A DNA stretch of 64,000 bases from Cristatella mucedo. Taxonomy: Eukaryota > Bryozoa > Phylactolaemata > Cristatellidae. The notes under the pieces were generated by a model. The model was not told the DNA's origin, made no database searches, and worked only from the letters and a program-made list of their open reading frames with translations. Below are positions 12,555-25,856 of the stretch, piece after piece (the first letter of the stretch is position 1; every line of letters begins with the position of its first letter). Both the position numbers and the translations under genes were made by a program. Location of the stretch: positions 3,937,001 to 4,001,000 of the forward strand of contig WPIO01000018.1 of assembly GCA_009760855.2 (NCBI GenBank), written 5' to 3'.

Positions 12555-13765
12555 AGGTACCTCTGAAATATGGCGTATCTCAGGGCTCCGTGCTAGGTCC
12601 GGTTCTTTTCACGGTTTATACTCTCCCTCTTGCTGATGTGATTGCCAAGCACAATCTAGGCTTTCACTTCTATGCGGATGACACTCAGTTGTACCTTTGC
12701 TTTGATCCCTCCCAGCCTTCGAGCACCTCAAACTCTCTCAACTCGCTTGCTGCATGTATTGATGACATCCGCATATGGATGGCAGCAATTTTTGTAAAAC
12801 TAAACGATGTTAAAACTAACTTACTAGTTATGGGCAAACTCAGAGTGATTCAAACATTGGAAAGGCTGAAACTCAAAATTGGCTCTGCCAGCATATCCCC
12901 TGTAGAATCAGCTCGAAATCTAGGTGTCATATTCCAAAGCAACCTCTCGTAAGACGACCGTATCAGCTCCACAGTCAAATCTGCCTATTTTCAGCTTCAT
13001 AACATTGCTAAAATTTGGGCTTGTTTAGGTAAGGATACAACGTTCAAGTTGGTCCATGCATTCGTGACATCCCGTCTCGACTTCTGCAACTCACTGCTCG
13101 CTGGCCTACCAGCTTGTGCGATCAGGCGACTGCAGCTGGTGCAAAACTCCGCAGCTAGGCTTGTCTGTCGTGAGCGTCGCAGATGCCACATCACACCACT
13201 TCTCGCCGACCTTCACTGGCTACCAATCAAGCAACGGATTGACTTCAAGGTTTTGCCGCTCACTTTTAGGTCGCTTCATTCTTTGGCTCCAGCCCATCTC
13301 TCAGATATACTCCTCCATCAGGCCAAGCATCGTACCACCCACTTTTCGGAATCCAACAGTCTACAAATACCTCGTACAACCCTCAAATCCTTTGGAGACC
13401 GTGCATTTAGTTCGTATGGTCCCAAAGCCTGGAATTCCCTCCCGACCTGCGTCAGAACATCCCCTGACCCGACCGCATTTAAAAAGAACTTAAAAACACA
13501 CCTATTTAGGACAGCATTTAGTGGGTCCCTGTGATTCGTTCTTTATGTGCTTATGCGTGCTGACACTGTGCATGTTGCTACTAACCACATTTGCATGCTG
13601 ACCATGTGCATGTCACCTCTAACCATGTTATTCATTTTGTTTGTTTATCAAGCATGATCTTACTCACCATTCAATTGCATTTCCCTTTGCAGCAAGTGTA
13701 AAGCGCCTAGAGAGAGATTGAGTTCTCTGAGGGCGCTTTATCAAGTGCATTATTGTTATTAAAAT
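12555..13765 (+). mobile_element. LINE family A (L2/CR1-like), 5'-truncated
   Basis: Starts inside the RT domain just before the 'GSVLGPVLFT' block and runs to the 3' end. RT blocks 'FYADDTQLY' (near 12668) and 'LGVIFQ' (near 12920) are intact. A TTA to TAA change then stops the frame at 12952 ('ctctcgtaagacgac'). The C-terminal region continues in frame at 13049-13534. The 3' UTR ends in the family hairpin (13700-13739) and an ATT-rich tail. The same nonsense change is present in the copy at 28195-29460. Confidence 0.93.
13700..13739 (+). other. LINE A 3'-terminal hairpin
   Basis: Nested inverted repeat: outer arms 'aaagcgcc' / 'ggcgcttt', inner arms 'agagag' / 'ttctct' around a short loop. 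It lies at the very 3' end of every LINE A copy with that end, and of every SINE2 copy. In L2-type elements such a structure is the known recognition site for the reverse transcriptase. Confidence 0.8.
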
Positions 13766-14658
13766 TGCGTGAAATTATACCCTATTTCATTATCAAACGG
13801 TTGAAGACAGGAACGATAGTTACGGGACAATAATATCATGCACTAAGAGAACGAAATCTGGTCTGTGTTGCAAGGAAGATGCTGGAAAAGAATCGTATTA
13901 ATTAGTAGGATATGGCGCCAAGAGTGTATGCAGACGAAATAAACAAAGATGATTGTCACTGATGGAGAAATCACCACTAGGAACAGCGAGTTTTAGCACC
14001 GAAATTCACAGGGTGTTTGTTGCGCGAGGAAAATAGTTTAGAAGCAGCTACAGTACATTTGTAAAATTCTTATCCAAAGTAATAGATCATTGCTAAGGAC
14101 ACTTACAAGCCGTCTTATATTGTTCTCATTGATTGTTACTATATTGGTGACTAGTTCAGTGCCGTTAGTTCATGCAATGCAGCTTCCGTGCCAAACCTTT
14201 TTAAATCATTAGCACAAATGTAAACCTTGGACGCATATGGTGATCTTTAGCTTACCCAGTAGACAATTGGACTAGATGATACTATGTGTGTTAAAAAAAT
14301 TGAATTCAGCCAACCGAAAGCTTGAAGATGAAGCATGCATATGTAAATAATTTAACGTGCAATCAAGGAAGCAGCAGTTCAAAACCTTAAACCTTCGTGA
14401 GGTAATTTCAACAGAAAGCACGTGGTTGCACTTTCAGGTTCGCACAAATAAAAACGTCTTAAATAATATCGATTACACTACTTAAGGCACACACATTTGG
14501 AATATATGTGAATTTTAAAGGTATTCAGTTTTCAAAAAATCAGAAAAATGTAAAAATCGCCCTACTGCAAAAATCAGTGCACTTTACTTAGTGGATACAG
14601 AGATCCGAACGGACGCATGCCTGTCGAATGCACGCATGTCGAAAAGACTAAGCCTCAC
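13766..14658. other. Intron-like, no gene seen
   Basis: AT-rich sequence downstream, on the minus strand, of the transmembrane exon. A 44-nt minus-strand stretch near 14110-14155 is flanked by 'ctaactag'-like and 'gtaagt' signals but has no coding similarity. Confidence 0.35.
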
Positions 14659-14775
14659 CTGTCATATATATGGCAGTCCTAACGGCAAGTGCCACTGTCA
14701 GGGTCATGCAAAGCACCAAGAATCCAAATAAAATATTGGTCATTTCTGGTTTAGGCGTAGTTTTTGTGATAAAAT
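14659..14775 (-). CDS. Transmembrane exon of an Ig-like receptor (second copy)
   Basis: A 117-nt exon in phase 1-1. The acceptor is 'ttcctttcag' and the donor 'gacag|gtgag', both close to consensus. It encodes a short Thr/Pro-rich juxtamembrane part ('ITKTTPKPEM') and one hydrophobic helix of about 23 residues ('LFGFLVLCMTLTVALAV'), ending in Arg and a short polar stretch as expected for a type I stop-transfer. It is a clear paralogue of 60935-61072: K-T-T before the membrane, then C-M-x-L-x-V-A-x-A-x-R-x-x-I in register. It lies downstream of the Ig-like exon at 17569-17913 and has compatible phase, so the two probably belong to one gene. Which exon encodes its cytoplasmic tail is unclear. 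Confidence 0.72.
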
Positions 14776-17073
<2,298 letters not shown>

Positions 17074-17172
17074 AGCTTCAACAAATACTCCGCGTCCAGC
17101 TTCAGCTCAGTATGAGAGCTCAAAGATGACTCGCAAACGCGATTAGTTACTAGTAGGTATGGTGATCTGAGG

Positions 17173-17199
17173 CAGCAGCAGCAGCAGCAGCAGCAGCAA
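17173..17199. repeat. (CAG)n microsatellite
   Basis: Eight CAG units followed by CAA. No coding context is visible. Confidence 0.95.
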
Positions 17200-17568
17200 C
17201 AAGCCCCGAGTGGTGGGATTAGTATCGTTTCATGTCTTGAGCTGTGCGACTACGTTTTCTCGGAGACAGTGCCCTCAGACACAAGTTTGTATTTTTGCGT
17301 GCGCATAAATGCAACAACTATGCTAATAAATACTTTTTCACAGTCGCCGACGGAAATCAGGAAAGATTAAAAATGCAGCCTTGACCCTCATTCGCCTAAT
17401 CATCCACGATAGCTCTGAAAGTTCATTGGCGAGGAAACATGGAACACTAGCTTTTCACAAAGGAATGCTTAATTAGAAATTGTTGAACGACGGGATTTCC
17501 AAAACATGATATAGCAGACGGCCCTAGATTTCGCCTCGTGCAGAATAGAAGGTTCTTCTACTTCTTAC

Positions 17569-17913
17569 CGTACGTTGAAGCCGTAGTGCTTCTGACTTCG
17601 TAAGAAAAATTGTAAAAATTGGTCCATATAATACAACTATACTGGAATTGGACACCCTGTAAGAATTTGATGACGAAAACGGACCGCTGTTGCCTCATTC
17701 TGCAGGCCCTTAGAATAGTCCATCCTGTCCGGGTCAAGTTATTCTGCCACGAATCACGTTCGTGGTGGCACACTATGTCGGTGCTGGTGGTAGTATTCGA
17801 AATTCGCAATGCGAAATTCTCAATCGGTGAACATATTGCGCTCGCTAGGCAGGTGACGTTGACGAAACCTTGGGTTGGCGGTTCCAAAGTATTCACCAAA
17901 TGCAAGGTGCAAG
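17569..17913 (-). CDS. Ig-like five-cysteine ectodomain exon
   Basis: A 345-nt exon, phase 1-1, with acceptor 'gttatttatag' and donor 'tacg|gtaag', encoding 115 residues. Five cysteines are spaced C-x5-C-x20-C-x21-C-x22-C, exactly as in 23666-24016. Block similarities include 'LRISNTTTS' (vs 'LRISNATNS') and 'FQYSC' (vs 'YNYTC'), the latter resembling the F-strand Y-x-C of an Ig fold. Several N-x-S/T sites suggest an extracellular glycosylated domain. The frame is intact. It is the last Ig-like exon before the transmembrane exon at 14659-14775. The fold assignment rests on pattern only; the extra cysteines are not typical of common V, C or I sets. Confidence 0.72.
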
Positions 17914-18044
17914 CTATAAATAACAAAACATAGAAAGTGAAGGTAAATTTACATCGTTAGCTTAAAACTTAGAGGACAGTTAATAACGACTACGACGCCA
18001 AGCAGTTTCCAAAGAAAGCTAGCGTCTTGTTCAATAATTTAAGA

Positions 18045-18362
18045 GTAATTCATGACTTCCCTACCCTGAAGACACTTAAAAAAGCTAAAATATCTCTATT
18101 TATAACAACATTTAGTGAGTCCATGTCATTCGTCCTTTGTGTGCTTATGGGTACAGACACTGTGCATGCTGCCACTAACCATATTTGCAAGCTGACCATG
18201 TCCATGTCACTTGTCGCCTCTAACCCTGTTATGCTTCTTGACATTGAGCATTCTTTTACTAACCATTTGATCATGCTTCCTTTACAGCATATATAAAGTG
18301 CGTAGAGAGAAATTAATTTTTCAGAGGGGGCTATACAAATATATCATTATTATTATTACTAG
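18045..18362 (+). mobile_element. LINE family A 3' end
   Basis: 5'-truncated copy: end of the C-terminal coding region ('ctatttataacaacatttag'), the 3' UTR with 'tgctgccactaaccatattt', a degraded terminal hairpin and an ATT tail near 18340-18360. It sits about 130 bp upstream (minus sense) of the 17.9 kb exon, so it is within an intron. Confidence 0.85.
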
Positions 18363-19045
18363 TAATTAATAGGCGAATTAATTCTTGCTTGCTCAGAAGA
18401 AATGGTGAGAATAATCGCTGTTCTTCATACAATGTATTACAGAAGATTGTAATTTCTTCTTGAGAAACAACTTTTAGAGTCACTAGTTTCCCGCAGCTTG
18501 ATTGGAACAATAGCCTGCTAAGAAACAACGGATTAAAGACAACTGCAGCCTAGGTACCCGTATGAACCGTTCCGCTCATCGTTCTTCAGCAAGGCCACAG
18601 GCATGTACTAGGAGTGTCCTGGTGTGATGCTAGGGCTACAAATGACAGAGGCCGCGATACATTGACTAGAAGGCAGGCTGTGCTCTCAATAGTGTCCACG
18701 TCAGCACCTGTCCGTAGGGGCACTGAATATACCTAACCATTGCGTACTAAAAGAACGAGGAGTTTAAAAAAATAAGTCTTAAATTTCCTCTTGGTAAATC
18801 TATCATCTGTCCTCGAAAATATCGACAGAATTGTGTCAACAAATGCACGCTTAGCTGCGAAAGCAAAGTCGGCTGCTGGTGAGCAACTAGAATCTCTGCA
18901 TTGGCGCTAGCAGCCGCAGACTATAACCCAGTGTGTTTAGGTGATAGCTCTTCTGTGCTGGTGACGCAAAAACTCTTCGCCGTCTTCGCGCTGCTTTCCC
19001 GAGTGATGCGTATGCACGCAGCCGTTTTCACTATCAGGGTTGTGC
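18363..19045. other. No gene seen
   Basis: Intron-like. The minus-strand frame 18331-18528 has no motif and no phase-1 acceptor. Confidence 0.4.
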
Positions 19046-19128
19046 TACACATCCGCTCAGTAGAGGCGCTAGTAGTACATCCGCCGCTAGTTCATCCGCC
19101 GCTAGTACATCCGCTCAGTAGAGGCGCC
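19046..19128. repeat. Short GC-rich tandem repeat
   Basis: Units of about 15-25 bp built on 'catccgccgctagt' and 'acatccgctcagtagaggcg' recur three to four times. It lies at the left edge of a GC-rich block. Confidence 0.75.
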
Positions 19129-20537
19129 GCAACGTGGTGAGCAGCAGCACTACACGCTGCAGCTCTCAGGGAGCTCGCGACCTCCGTCACAGGCGCTGAG
19201 CGTCCGATCCTGTCCAAAGCCCAGTCGCAGTCAGTGTTATGGCCGTCGCTGCCGGCTCCCTCGGCAGCCTTTTTGGTCCAGTCGTCTAAAATAAGTATCT
19301 CACCTCTTCTTTTGAAGCAGTTTCTGCCTGTCTCGTCACTGTCAAAGCAGCATGTCTTAGTATGCGATGCGTCTTGTCTCTTAACTGCCAGCCGTTGGTA
19401 TATCAGTCGTAGCCTCAGACTTAGCAGCCACTGTAGCAGATCAGCCGGCTCGCCGTCTGACTCTTTGAACGTTCTAAGTGCTGCAGCTCACTACTTTGCT
19501 TAGATTTATTGATCGCAAATAGTTTATTTTCCGTTGGGTCATATCGAGGCTCAAATGATAGAATACCACGTGTTTCTGCCACTCACCAAACGTGGAGGGC
19601 GAGCCTTGCCGTCTCATCCTGGTCTTATTTGTTTGGCAGGTCAGAACCTCGCTTCGCGTTCGGTACGCGCCTAAGTGCGTCTGTCGGCCGACAGCATAAG
19701 TACATCGTAGATACACTTTCTTACCGTATTATTCATCACCTGCCGCGATGCATCTAGCGAACCGCGTACGTTTATTCGCCTCAAGACGGCGAAACGGAGC
19801 CACCGAGGGCAGACGGAGGGGGGCGAGTGGGCACTGGCATCGTCAGCGATGCAACCAGGGGCGCCGGCATTGGCTCCCTGCAGCCGAGCTGCAATCCGGG
19901 CCTCCCGCTATTTCCACTGACAGTCGCCAGCGACGAATACGTGTCCTAGTTTCGCTCGACGAGCGACCGCAGAGCCAGTGTCAAGCAGACCCTACGGTAT
20001 TGCTCTATGATATTGCTTGCATCATTGCAGCTCCAGCCCTGCCTAAACCTGCCTAAGCGAAGGATGGTACCTAATGATGATACCTAATCCCTGCCTAAGC
20101 GACAATCTAGCGGGACTTTCTTCCTACGCAAACACTTTTCCGGTCTTGCTCCCGACCCGAAGGAGAATTCTGGCTTCGCCAGTGCACATTCTCGTTGGCA
20201 TGGCCGAAGAGGCAGCGCTTGACCTCCCTTTAAAAGGGAGAAACCCTTGTTGCCCATTTAGCGCGATCACTCCTCATTCCAGGCGACGGAGCCGCAGCCG
20301 TTTCCGTGTGACACCCAGGTTCCGGTACGATTCATGCCTGGCTTGGACAGTGGTTCGAGTGGCTTTTCGGTCGGTGAATCTTTGATTCAAAGTGTGGCTC
20401 GACGCCGGTTCTACTATTTTTTGTTAGATTTGGCTATGCAATGCTTACATGTCGCGAATGCTCTACTCACGTTCTTGGCCCGTTTCCCAAAGAGCTATCT
20501 TTATTCTGTAATTCTTGCCTACATTGGACATTAAGTA
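19129..20537. other. GC-rich block of unknown origin
   Basis: Notably more GC-rich than the flanking introns (especially 19740-20060), with several overlapping frames on the plus strand but none over 103 codons and none recognised. Abrupt composition change suggests an insertion, possibly another GC-rich retroelement relic, but I see no RT, protease or integrase motif. Confidence 0.35.
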
Positions 20538-20708
20538 TTGGTGAGCCATGATGGCACACTAGTTAAGGTGGTTGCTTTTCACGACCTCGGTCCCGATGTC
20601 GTGAGTTCGAATTCTGCGGTGGGCGATCCTTTATCGCAACTAGAAGCGGTGGTGATAGCCGTAAAGGCTCTTCTGTCGCTAGACAAAATTGGCTGTTAAA
20701 TCAGCTAG
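20538..20708 (+). mobile_element. SINE1 (tRNA-derived)
   Basis: Well-preserved copy. A-box region 'cacactagttaaggtgg', B box 'gagttcgaattc', body 'gaagcggtggtgatagccg', 'tcttctgtcgctagac', 3' end 'ttaaatcagctag' followed by an ATTT-rich tail. Confidence 0.85.
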
Positions 20709-20858
20709 CTTTCATTTCATTTATTTATTACGTCAGAAGCAGCTTGATGTCGTACTAAACCGATGACTTGACAGGCTGAAACGATCCCCGATTTATATTT
20801 TACTTACGATGATTTAACATTTTTAATCCTGCTTGAAAATTGAATGCAGAGTAGCAAT

Positions 20859-20893
20859 AATTATCAAGTGCATTATTATTATCATTATTATAA
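20859..20893 (+). mobile_element. Minute LINE A tail insertion
   Basis: 'Tatcaagtgcattattatta' plus an ATT tail matches the final bases of LINE A and is absent from the equivalent place in the second duplication copy (near 23395). It looks like a LINE A insertion truncated to about 35 bp. Confidence 0.6.
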
Positions 20894-21157
20894 TGAGACA
20901 AGATAATGACGGACGATGGTGAATTTCATGCCTGGGTACACTCACGCGACATTAGCTCAATAGGTACCGCTTTTATTCAAGACACCCAAGAAAAAGAAGC
21001 GAACGAGCGTCCTTCAAAGAGTGACACTTTGCTAAATTTCCTACATGGGTGACTGTTTGTTAGAAGACAGTGGAAGGAGAGAGGCACAAGAAGTTCTGAA
21101 TATGGTGAGCCATGTAGGAAATAAAATTTCCGAAAATATGTGCCTGCATTCTTTTGA

Positions 21158-21507
21158 ATTTTCCATAGTTTAGAAATGGCTTGCTAGTATAGTTGAGTGT
21201 ACTTCCATTTAACCTTTTTCGAACAATACAAGTGTAGTTATACAACAGATTCTCTAGAATTCTCTCACTGAAAATTGAATTCGTCGAATTTTCAAGGCAT
21301 TTAAAGTGTAACAACCGACCGATTAGCTGCTTTGAAGAGTGCAGCTTGTTTGAAGTCGCGGCAGGCAAGCTCTACAGACTTGGTAGCGATTGAGATCCGC
21401 AAAACCACCTGCGGTGCGATTCCACACCCAAGAGTCACAATTGCAAGTGAAATTCGTTTCGTCTTCAAACTCGTCTCCTTGAGAAGAGACTAGCTGAATG
21501 CTGCATA
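21158..21507 (-). pseudogene. Dead copy of the five-cysteine Ig-like exon
   Basis: Aligns along its whole length with 23666-24016 but is 350 rather than 351 nt. Three lesions are visible: a 1-base insertion near 21430, a 2-base deletion near 21345 and loss of the splice donor (the 'aaaag|gtaac' of the sister copy is 'aaaattcaa' here). The acceptor 'taattttag' is kept. The third cysteine region and the 'YNYTC' block survive in shifted frames. It cannot be spliced or translated as the domain. Confidence 0.85.
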
Positions 21508-21784
21508 CTAAAATTAGACAAGAGAACAGAATTATTTGATTCGGTAAATTGTAGCTATCAACTTTGAAAATTCCTTAAAAGAAATTCTGTAGCTCAATTT
21601 CAATGTTATATAGGGCTGAGTGTGAGGAAACAAAGAGACGAGCTTGGATATTAAGCCTAAGTAACTCATTATGCTGTAATTCTAGCTTATACATGGCATT
21701 ATGTCAGAGGCAGCTTGATGTCCGTGCAAATCCGATGACGTCAGATGCTGGAGTGATCCACGAATTAGATTTAATTTAAAATAA

Positions 21785-23351
21785 TTTAATCTAATAACAT
21801 CAAGACATTTGATATCACGCCCTCAGAAAAATTCAATCTTTTCTTTGGCACTTCACACATACTGCTAAGGAAGCACGAACGAATGGTCAGTGGCTGCATG
21901 CTCAATATAAACAAAGAGAAAAAATTTTTTTTTGGTGACATGCACAGGGTCAGCATGCAAGTATGGTTAGTGGCAGCATGCATAGTATCAGCATGCATAA
22001 GCACAAAAAGGACGGACCACACGGACTCACCAAATGCTGTGATAAATAGATGCGTTTTTTTAATGTGGTCGGTTCAGGCGATGGCTAATGGCAAGTCGGG
22101 AAATAGTTCCAGGCATCGGGAGCATACGAAATAAAGATGCGGTCTCAAAACTGTTTGAGGTTTGTACGACGTGGAGGTACACAGTAAGATTTCGAAAAGC
22201 GGGTGGTATGACGCTCAGCCTGGTGGAGTAGGATCTGGTAGGTAGGCTGGAGCCAAATAATGAAGGGACCTAAAGTGAGTGACCAAACCTTGATTGAGAG
22301 CCAGTAAAGAACAGCGAGAAGTGGTGTGATGTGGCAACTGCGACGCTCACGACAGACAAGCCTAGCTACTGAGTTTCACTCCAGCTGTAAGCGCCTGAGT
22401 GCACATGTCGGTTGACCATCAAGCAGTGAGTTACATAAGTCAAAACATTGTGTCAAAAATGCATGGACCCATTTAGATTTGTTATCTCTGTCTAAACAAG
22501 CCTGAATTTTAGCAATGCTATGTAGCTGAAAGTAGGCAGACTTGATTGTGGAGCTGATGTGGTCGTCAAGTGAAAGATAACTTTGGAACATGACACCTAT
22601 AATTCGCGAAAATTCAACAGGAGATGTGCTGGCAGAGCCACTTTTGAGCGTTAGGTTTTCTAATTTTTGAACCACAATTGGTTCACCCATTATAGCAAGT
22701 TAGTTTTAAATATTTGGTTTTATCATAATTAAATTTAAGAAATTTGCTGTGATTAATGTGCGGATGTCATCAATACTTGGAGCAAGAAAGTTGAGAGAAT
22801 TTGACGTGATGGAGGGCTGACACGAGTCAAAGCAGAAGTAAACTGAGTGTCATCTGCGTAAAAGTGAAAGCCTGGATTGTGTCCGGCATTAACGTCGGCA
22901 AGAGGGAGAGTATAAACCGTGAATAGAACACGACCGAGCACAGAGCCCTGAGGTACCCCATATTTCAGAGGTTCCCGGATGATCTTTGTCCATTCACATA
23001 AATTCTCTGAAGTCTCCGACTGAGATAGGACGTGAGCCATGGCAAGGTAGTGCGAGTGATTCCAAGGCGAGATGAGAGGCGCCCTAGAAAGACTTGGAAA
23101 TATATAGCATCGAAAGCTACCGAAAGATCAAGCAAAACAAGCAGAGATACTCTACCCAAGTCTGCATTCAAAAGTAAGTTGTATACACCCGAAGCAATGC
23201 TGGTTCTGTGGAGTAATTAGCTCTAACACCAGAATGGAACTCACTAGCGAGGTTTTAAAGTTTCAATAAACGAGTTCAGCTGATCCGCCACGATCGTTCC
23301 AGTGTCTTTGATGGGAACTGTAAAAGGGGAGCCTGGGCGGAAGTTGTTACT
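21785..23351 (-). mobile_element. LINE family A, 5'- and internally decayed
   Basis: Minus-strand copy covering the RT domain and 3' end. Frames 22965-23171, 22753-23040 and 22376-22690 give 'LLDLSVAFD', 'YGVPQGSVLG', 'FHFYADDTQ', and 'SLDDHISST'. Unlike the 12.5 and 28 kb copies it retains TTG/TTA rather than a stop at the 'LSLDDH' position. The 3' end with a degraded hairpin lies at 21785-21860. It has no intact ORF. Confidence 0.9.
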
Positions 23352-23665
23352 GTTCTTGTAATCCTTGCTGAAAATTGAATGCGCAGTAGCAATGTTGAGA
23401 CGAGACAACGATGGACGATGGCAAATTTATATGCCTACGGGCACTCGCGGAATAATAGCTCACTAGCTACTGCTTTTACTGAAGACACTGTTAAGACATT
23501 CAAGACAGGAGACGCGAAAGAGCGTCCTTCAAAGAGTGACACTTTGCTCAATTTCATACATGGGTGACCATTAGACCGTGGAAGGAGAGAAGCACAAGAA
23601 TTTCGGACTACGGAAAGCCGAATGGAGACGACAATTTCAGCAAATAATTGCATGCATTACGTTAC

Positions 23666-24016
23666 CTTTTCCATAGATTAACACTGGCTCGCTAGTATAG
23701 TTGAGCGTTGTTCCATTAAACCTTTCTCGGGCAATGCAAGTGTAGTTATATAACAGATTCTCTAGAATTCTCACACTGAAAATTGAGGTCGTCGAGTTTT
23801 CAAAGCATGCAGCGTGCAACGGCCAGCCGACTAGCTGATTTGAAGCGTGTGCAGCTTGTTTGAAGTCGCGGCAGGCAAGCTCTACAGAGTTGGTAGCGTT
23901 TGAGATCCGCAAAACAACCTGCGGTGCGATCCCACACGCAGAGTCAAAATTGCAAGTGAAATTCCTTTCGTCTTCAAACTCGTCTCCTCGAGAAGAGACT
24001 GGCTGGATGCTGCATG
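23666..24016 (-). CDS. Ig-like five-cysteine ectodomain exon
   Basis: A 351-nt exon, phase 1-1, with a strong acceptor ('gtctaattttag') and donor ('aaaag|gtaac'), encoding 117 residues. Upstream hydrophobic codons look like a signal peptide but fall in the polypyrimidine tract of the intron, so they are not protein. Cysteines are spaced C-x5-C-x20-C-x21-C-x22-C. Motifs are 'NFTCNFDSAC', 'LRISNATNSVELAC' and 'YNYTCIA'. There are several N-glycosylation sequons. The frame is intact, while its tandem sister (21158-21507) is dead. It probably forms one extracellular domain of the same minus-strand receptor as 17569-17913. It could alternatively be a cassette exon. Database families cannot be assigned by eye. 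Confidence 0.75.
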
Positions 24017-24165
24017 CTAAAATTAGACAAGAGAACAGAGTTATTTTATTTGGTATATTGTAGCTATTAAGTTTGCAATTCCTTAAACAAATTATGTAGC
24101 TCAATTTTATTGTTACATAAGGCTGAGTGTGAGGACACAAAGTGATGAGCTTGGATATTGAGCCT

Positions 24166-25856
24166 AAGAAACTTTCAGGTTAACAGTTAAATGCTTCTAT
24201 CTATTAGTCCACTGATAGAGCAGTGGCGAGATTTGAAATTACCGATACAAGTCAAACTTAAACTGTGAGGATAAAAAAGTTCCTTAAATAGCTGTGAAAA
24301 CCCAATTTATATTATCGTGAGCACTGTTTAGTTAATAATTTGGGTGTTCCTGGCGACCATCCTGCATACAGTCGATGCAAAATGTCTTACTGATACAGAC
24401 ACAATGAGACTAGTTTATTCTTCTTGTGATGAAAGATAATAATCGCATAAAAAGTATCATGATTTTATGGTTGAGATACATTATAATTTAAAAAAAGTCC
24501 CAAGTTGCTTCTTTCCGTAGATTTGGCCGTTTACAGATATCGGCCAACAGAAGCCTATTTTTGCTGTAGGCACCAATCACTGCAATATCTCAAAAGCATT
24601 TCGAAGGGAGGCTAAAACAGATTTATTACTCTCTCACGCTTTTAGGCTGCTCAGATAAATCAAAAAATTCTAGTAAGAGTAGAAGTTTTGCGTGAACGAT
24701 ACAGCCAGCGTTTCGATTCTATGCATAAGCAAGTGTAATGACTGATTCATTATCCGTTTACCTTGTTTTCAGGATAATCCGTTCCCTTTCCACGAGGTCT
24801 ACAGATTTTTTATCTAACAACTATGTAAACAACAATGCTGTGCAGCGGTAGTGTCTGATAACTAATCATTATTGCATATTTTGTGTGCCAAATATACATG
24901 TAATATGTCATATAAGCAGGCAGCACGGCGATTTATCTATTGCAATTCAAATCTGCTGTTGATACTTTTGACTGTCGATTACGTTTCGGGATAGATAAAT
25001 AATGCTGGATGTCATTTCTATTTCTAATTTAAACTTTGATTGAAGCATTTATCCAATGGATTCTGGAAATCTCACATCAAACCTAGCTGGTAAAGTCCAT
25101 TCAAATTTTCGAGGAAAGAAATATCAATATAGAGCCATGTAGCCTTAATCTCCAATGCTCACAGCTTTGTAACGCATTGGTTTTTGAAAGTTTTGCCACC
25201 GCCGACGTCGACTCACTGTGTGCAGACCAAACAGGAGCCCACCTGCATGAATCGATATAAATCTGACTAGTTCCTTGTTTTCGGTTGCCAACTCAAGTTA
25301 GAATGAATTTGAAATGTGTTCACGTTCCCTCATATAATCATCGATTAGTATAGAAGGCATATTTTCATTAATTTGAATTTTTCAGCAGCCGATGGTATGA
25401 TCTCATCAGGTGAGTATTTGCAAATATAATTACACCGAAATAAAAATTACTCAGGAGCTGAGCTTGCTATTTGATGTAATATATGCTACTACAATTAAAT
25501 TGAAGTCTAGTTCGCGTTTAAAATTACTCTTATGTTTTAACAACACATAAGAAACAAATTACGGATAGTAATTTTAGTTTTTAGTTGATTAACATTTTGA
25601 ATATTGTTTTTAATGATTGTAATGACATTTGGTATCAGCCCAGTGTTAGTGAGCTTGTAACTCACGACAAAAATCATCCATTACTTTTTGTGTGGCTGGA
25701 ATACCACAATTCCCGTGCAAACAGCTTAACAGCCACCTAGGATCTTATGCCGTTATTTGCATACATCGTTTAGTTAAACTAGCAACAATTAAATTTAATG
25801 TTCGATAATATCTTCTTTCTTTAGCAATATAATGTTAATACTAATAATTATACTTT
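24166..25856. other. Long intron-like stretch, no gene seen
   Basis: AT-rich, without long frames on either strand. A 24-nt plus-strand segment near 25391-25414 is bracketed by 'tttttcag' and 'gtgagta', but nothing else supports a microexon. Confidence 0.45.

Larger units (their letters stand above)
20735..21690. repeat. Tandem duplication, copy 1 (exon plus flanks)
   Basis: About 0.95 kb that is repeated at 21697-24165. The shared order is 'cagcttgatgtc', 'gaaaattgaatgc', 'gagcgtccttcaaagagtga', then the five-cysteine exon, then 'gagcctaagtaact'. This copy carries a tiny LINE A tail (20859-20893) and a dead exon. Confidence 0.88.
21697..24165. repeat. Tandem duplication, copy 2, split by a LINE A
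   Basis: Second copy of the unit at 20735-21690, starting at 'gtcagaggcagcttgatgtc' and ending at 'gagcctaagaaact'. A LINE A (21785-23351) splits it at a point where copy 1 is continuous, so that insertion followed the duplication. Confidence 0.88.

Noticed and set aside
23980-24140. Signal peptide at the start of the 23.6-24.1 kb minus-strand frame
   Set aside because: The hydrophobic codons ('LFSCLILAC') coincide with an intron polypyrimidine tract and end at a strong 'ttttag' acceptor in phase 1. The tandem copy shows the same acceptor. It is intron, not a signal sequence.
25391-25414. 24-nt microexon on the plus strand
   Set aside because: 'Tttttcag' and 'gtgagta' bracket it, but it lies on the strand opposite to the receptor exons and has no neighbouring exon. 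Such pairs occur by chance.
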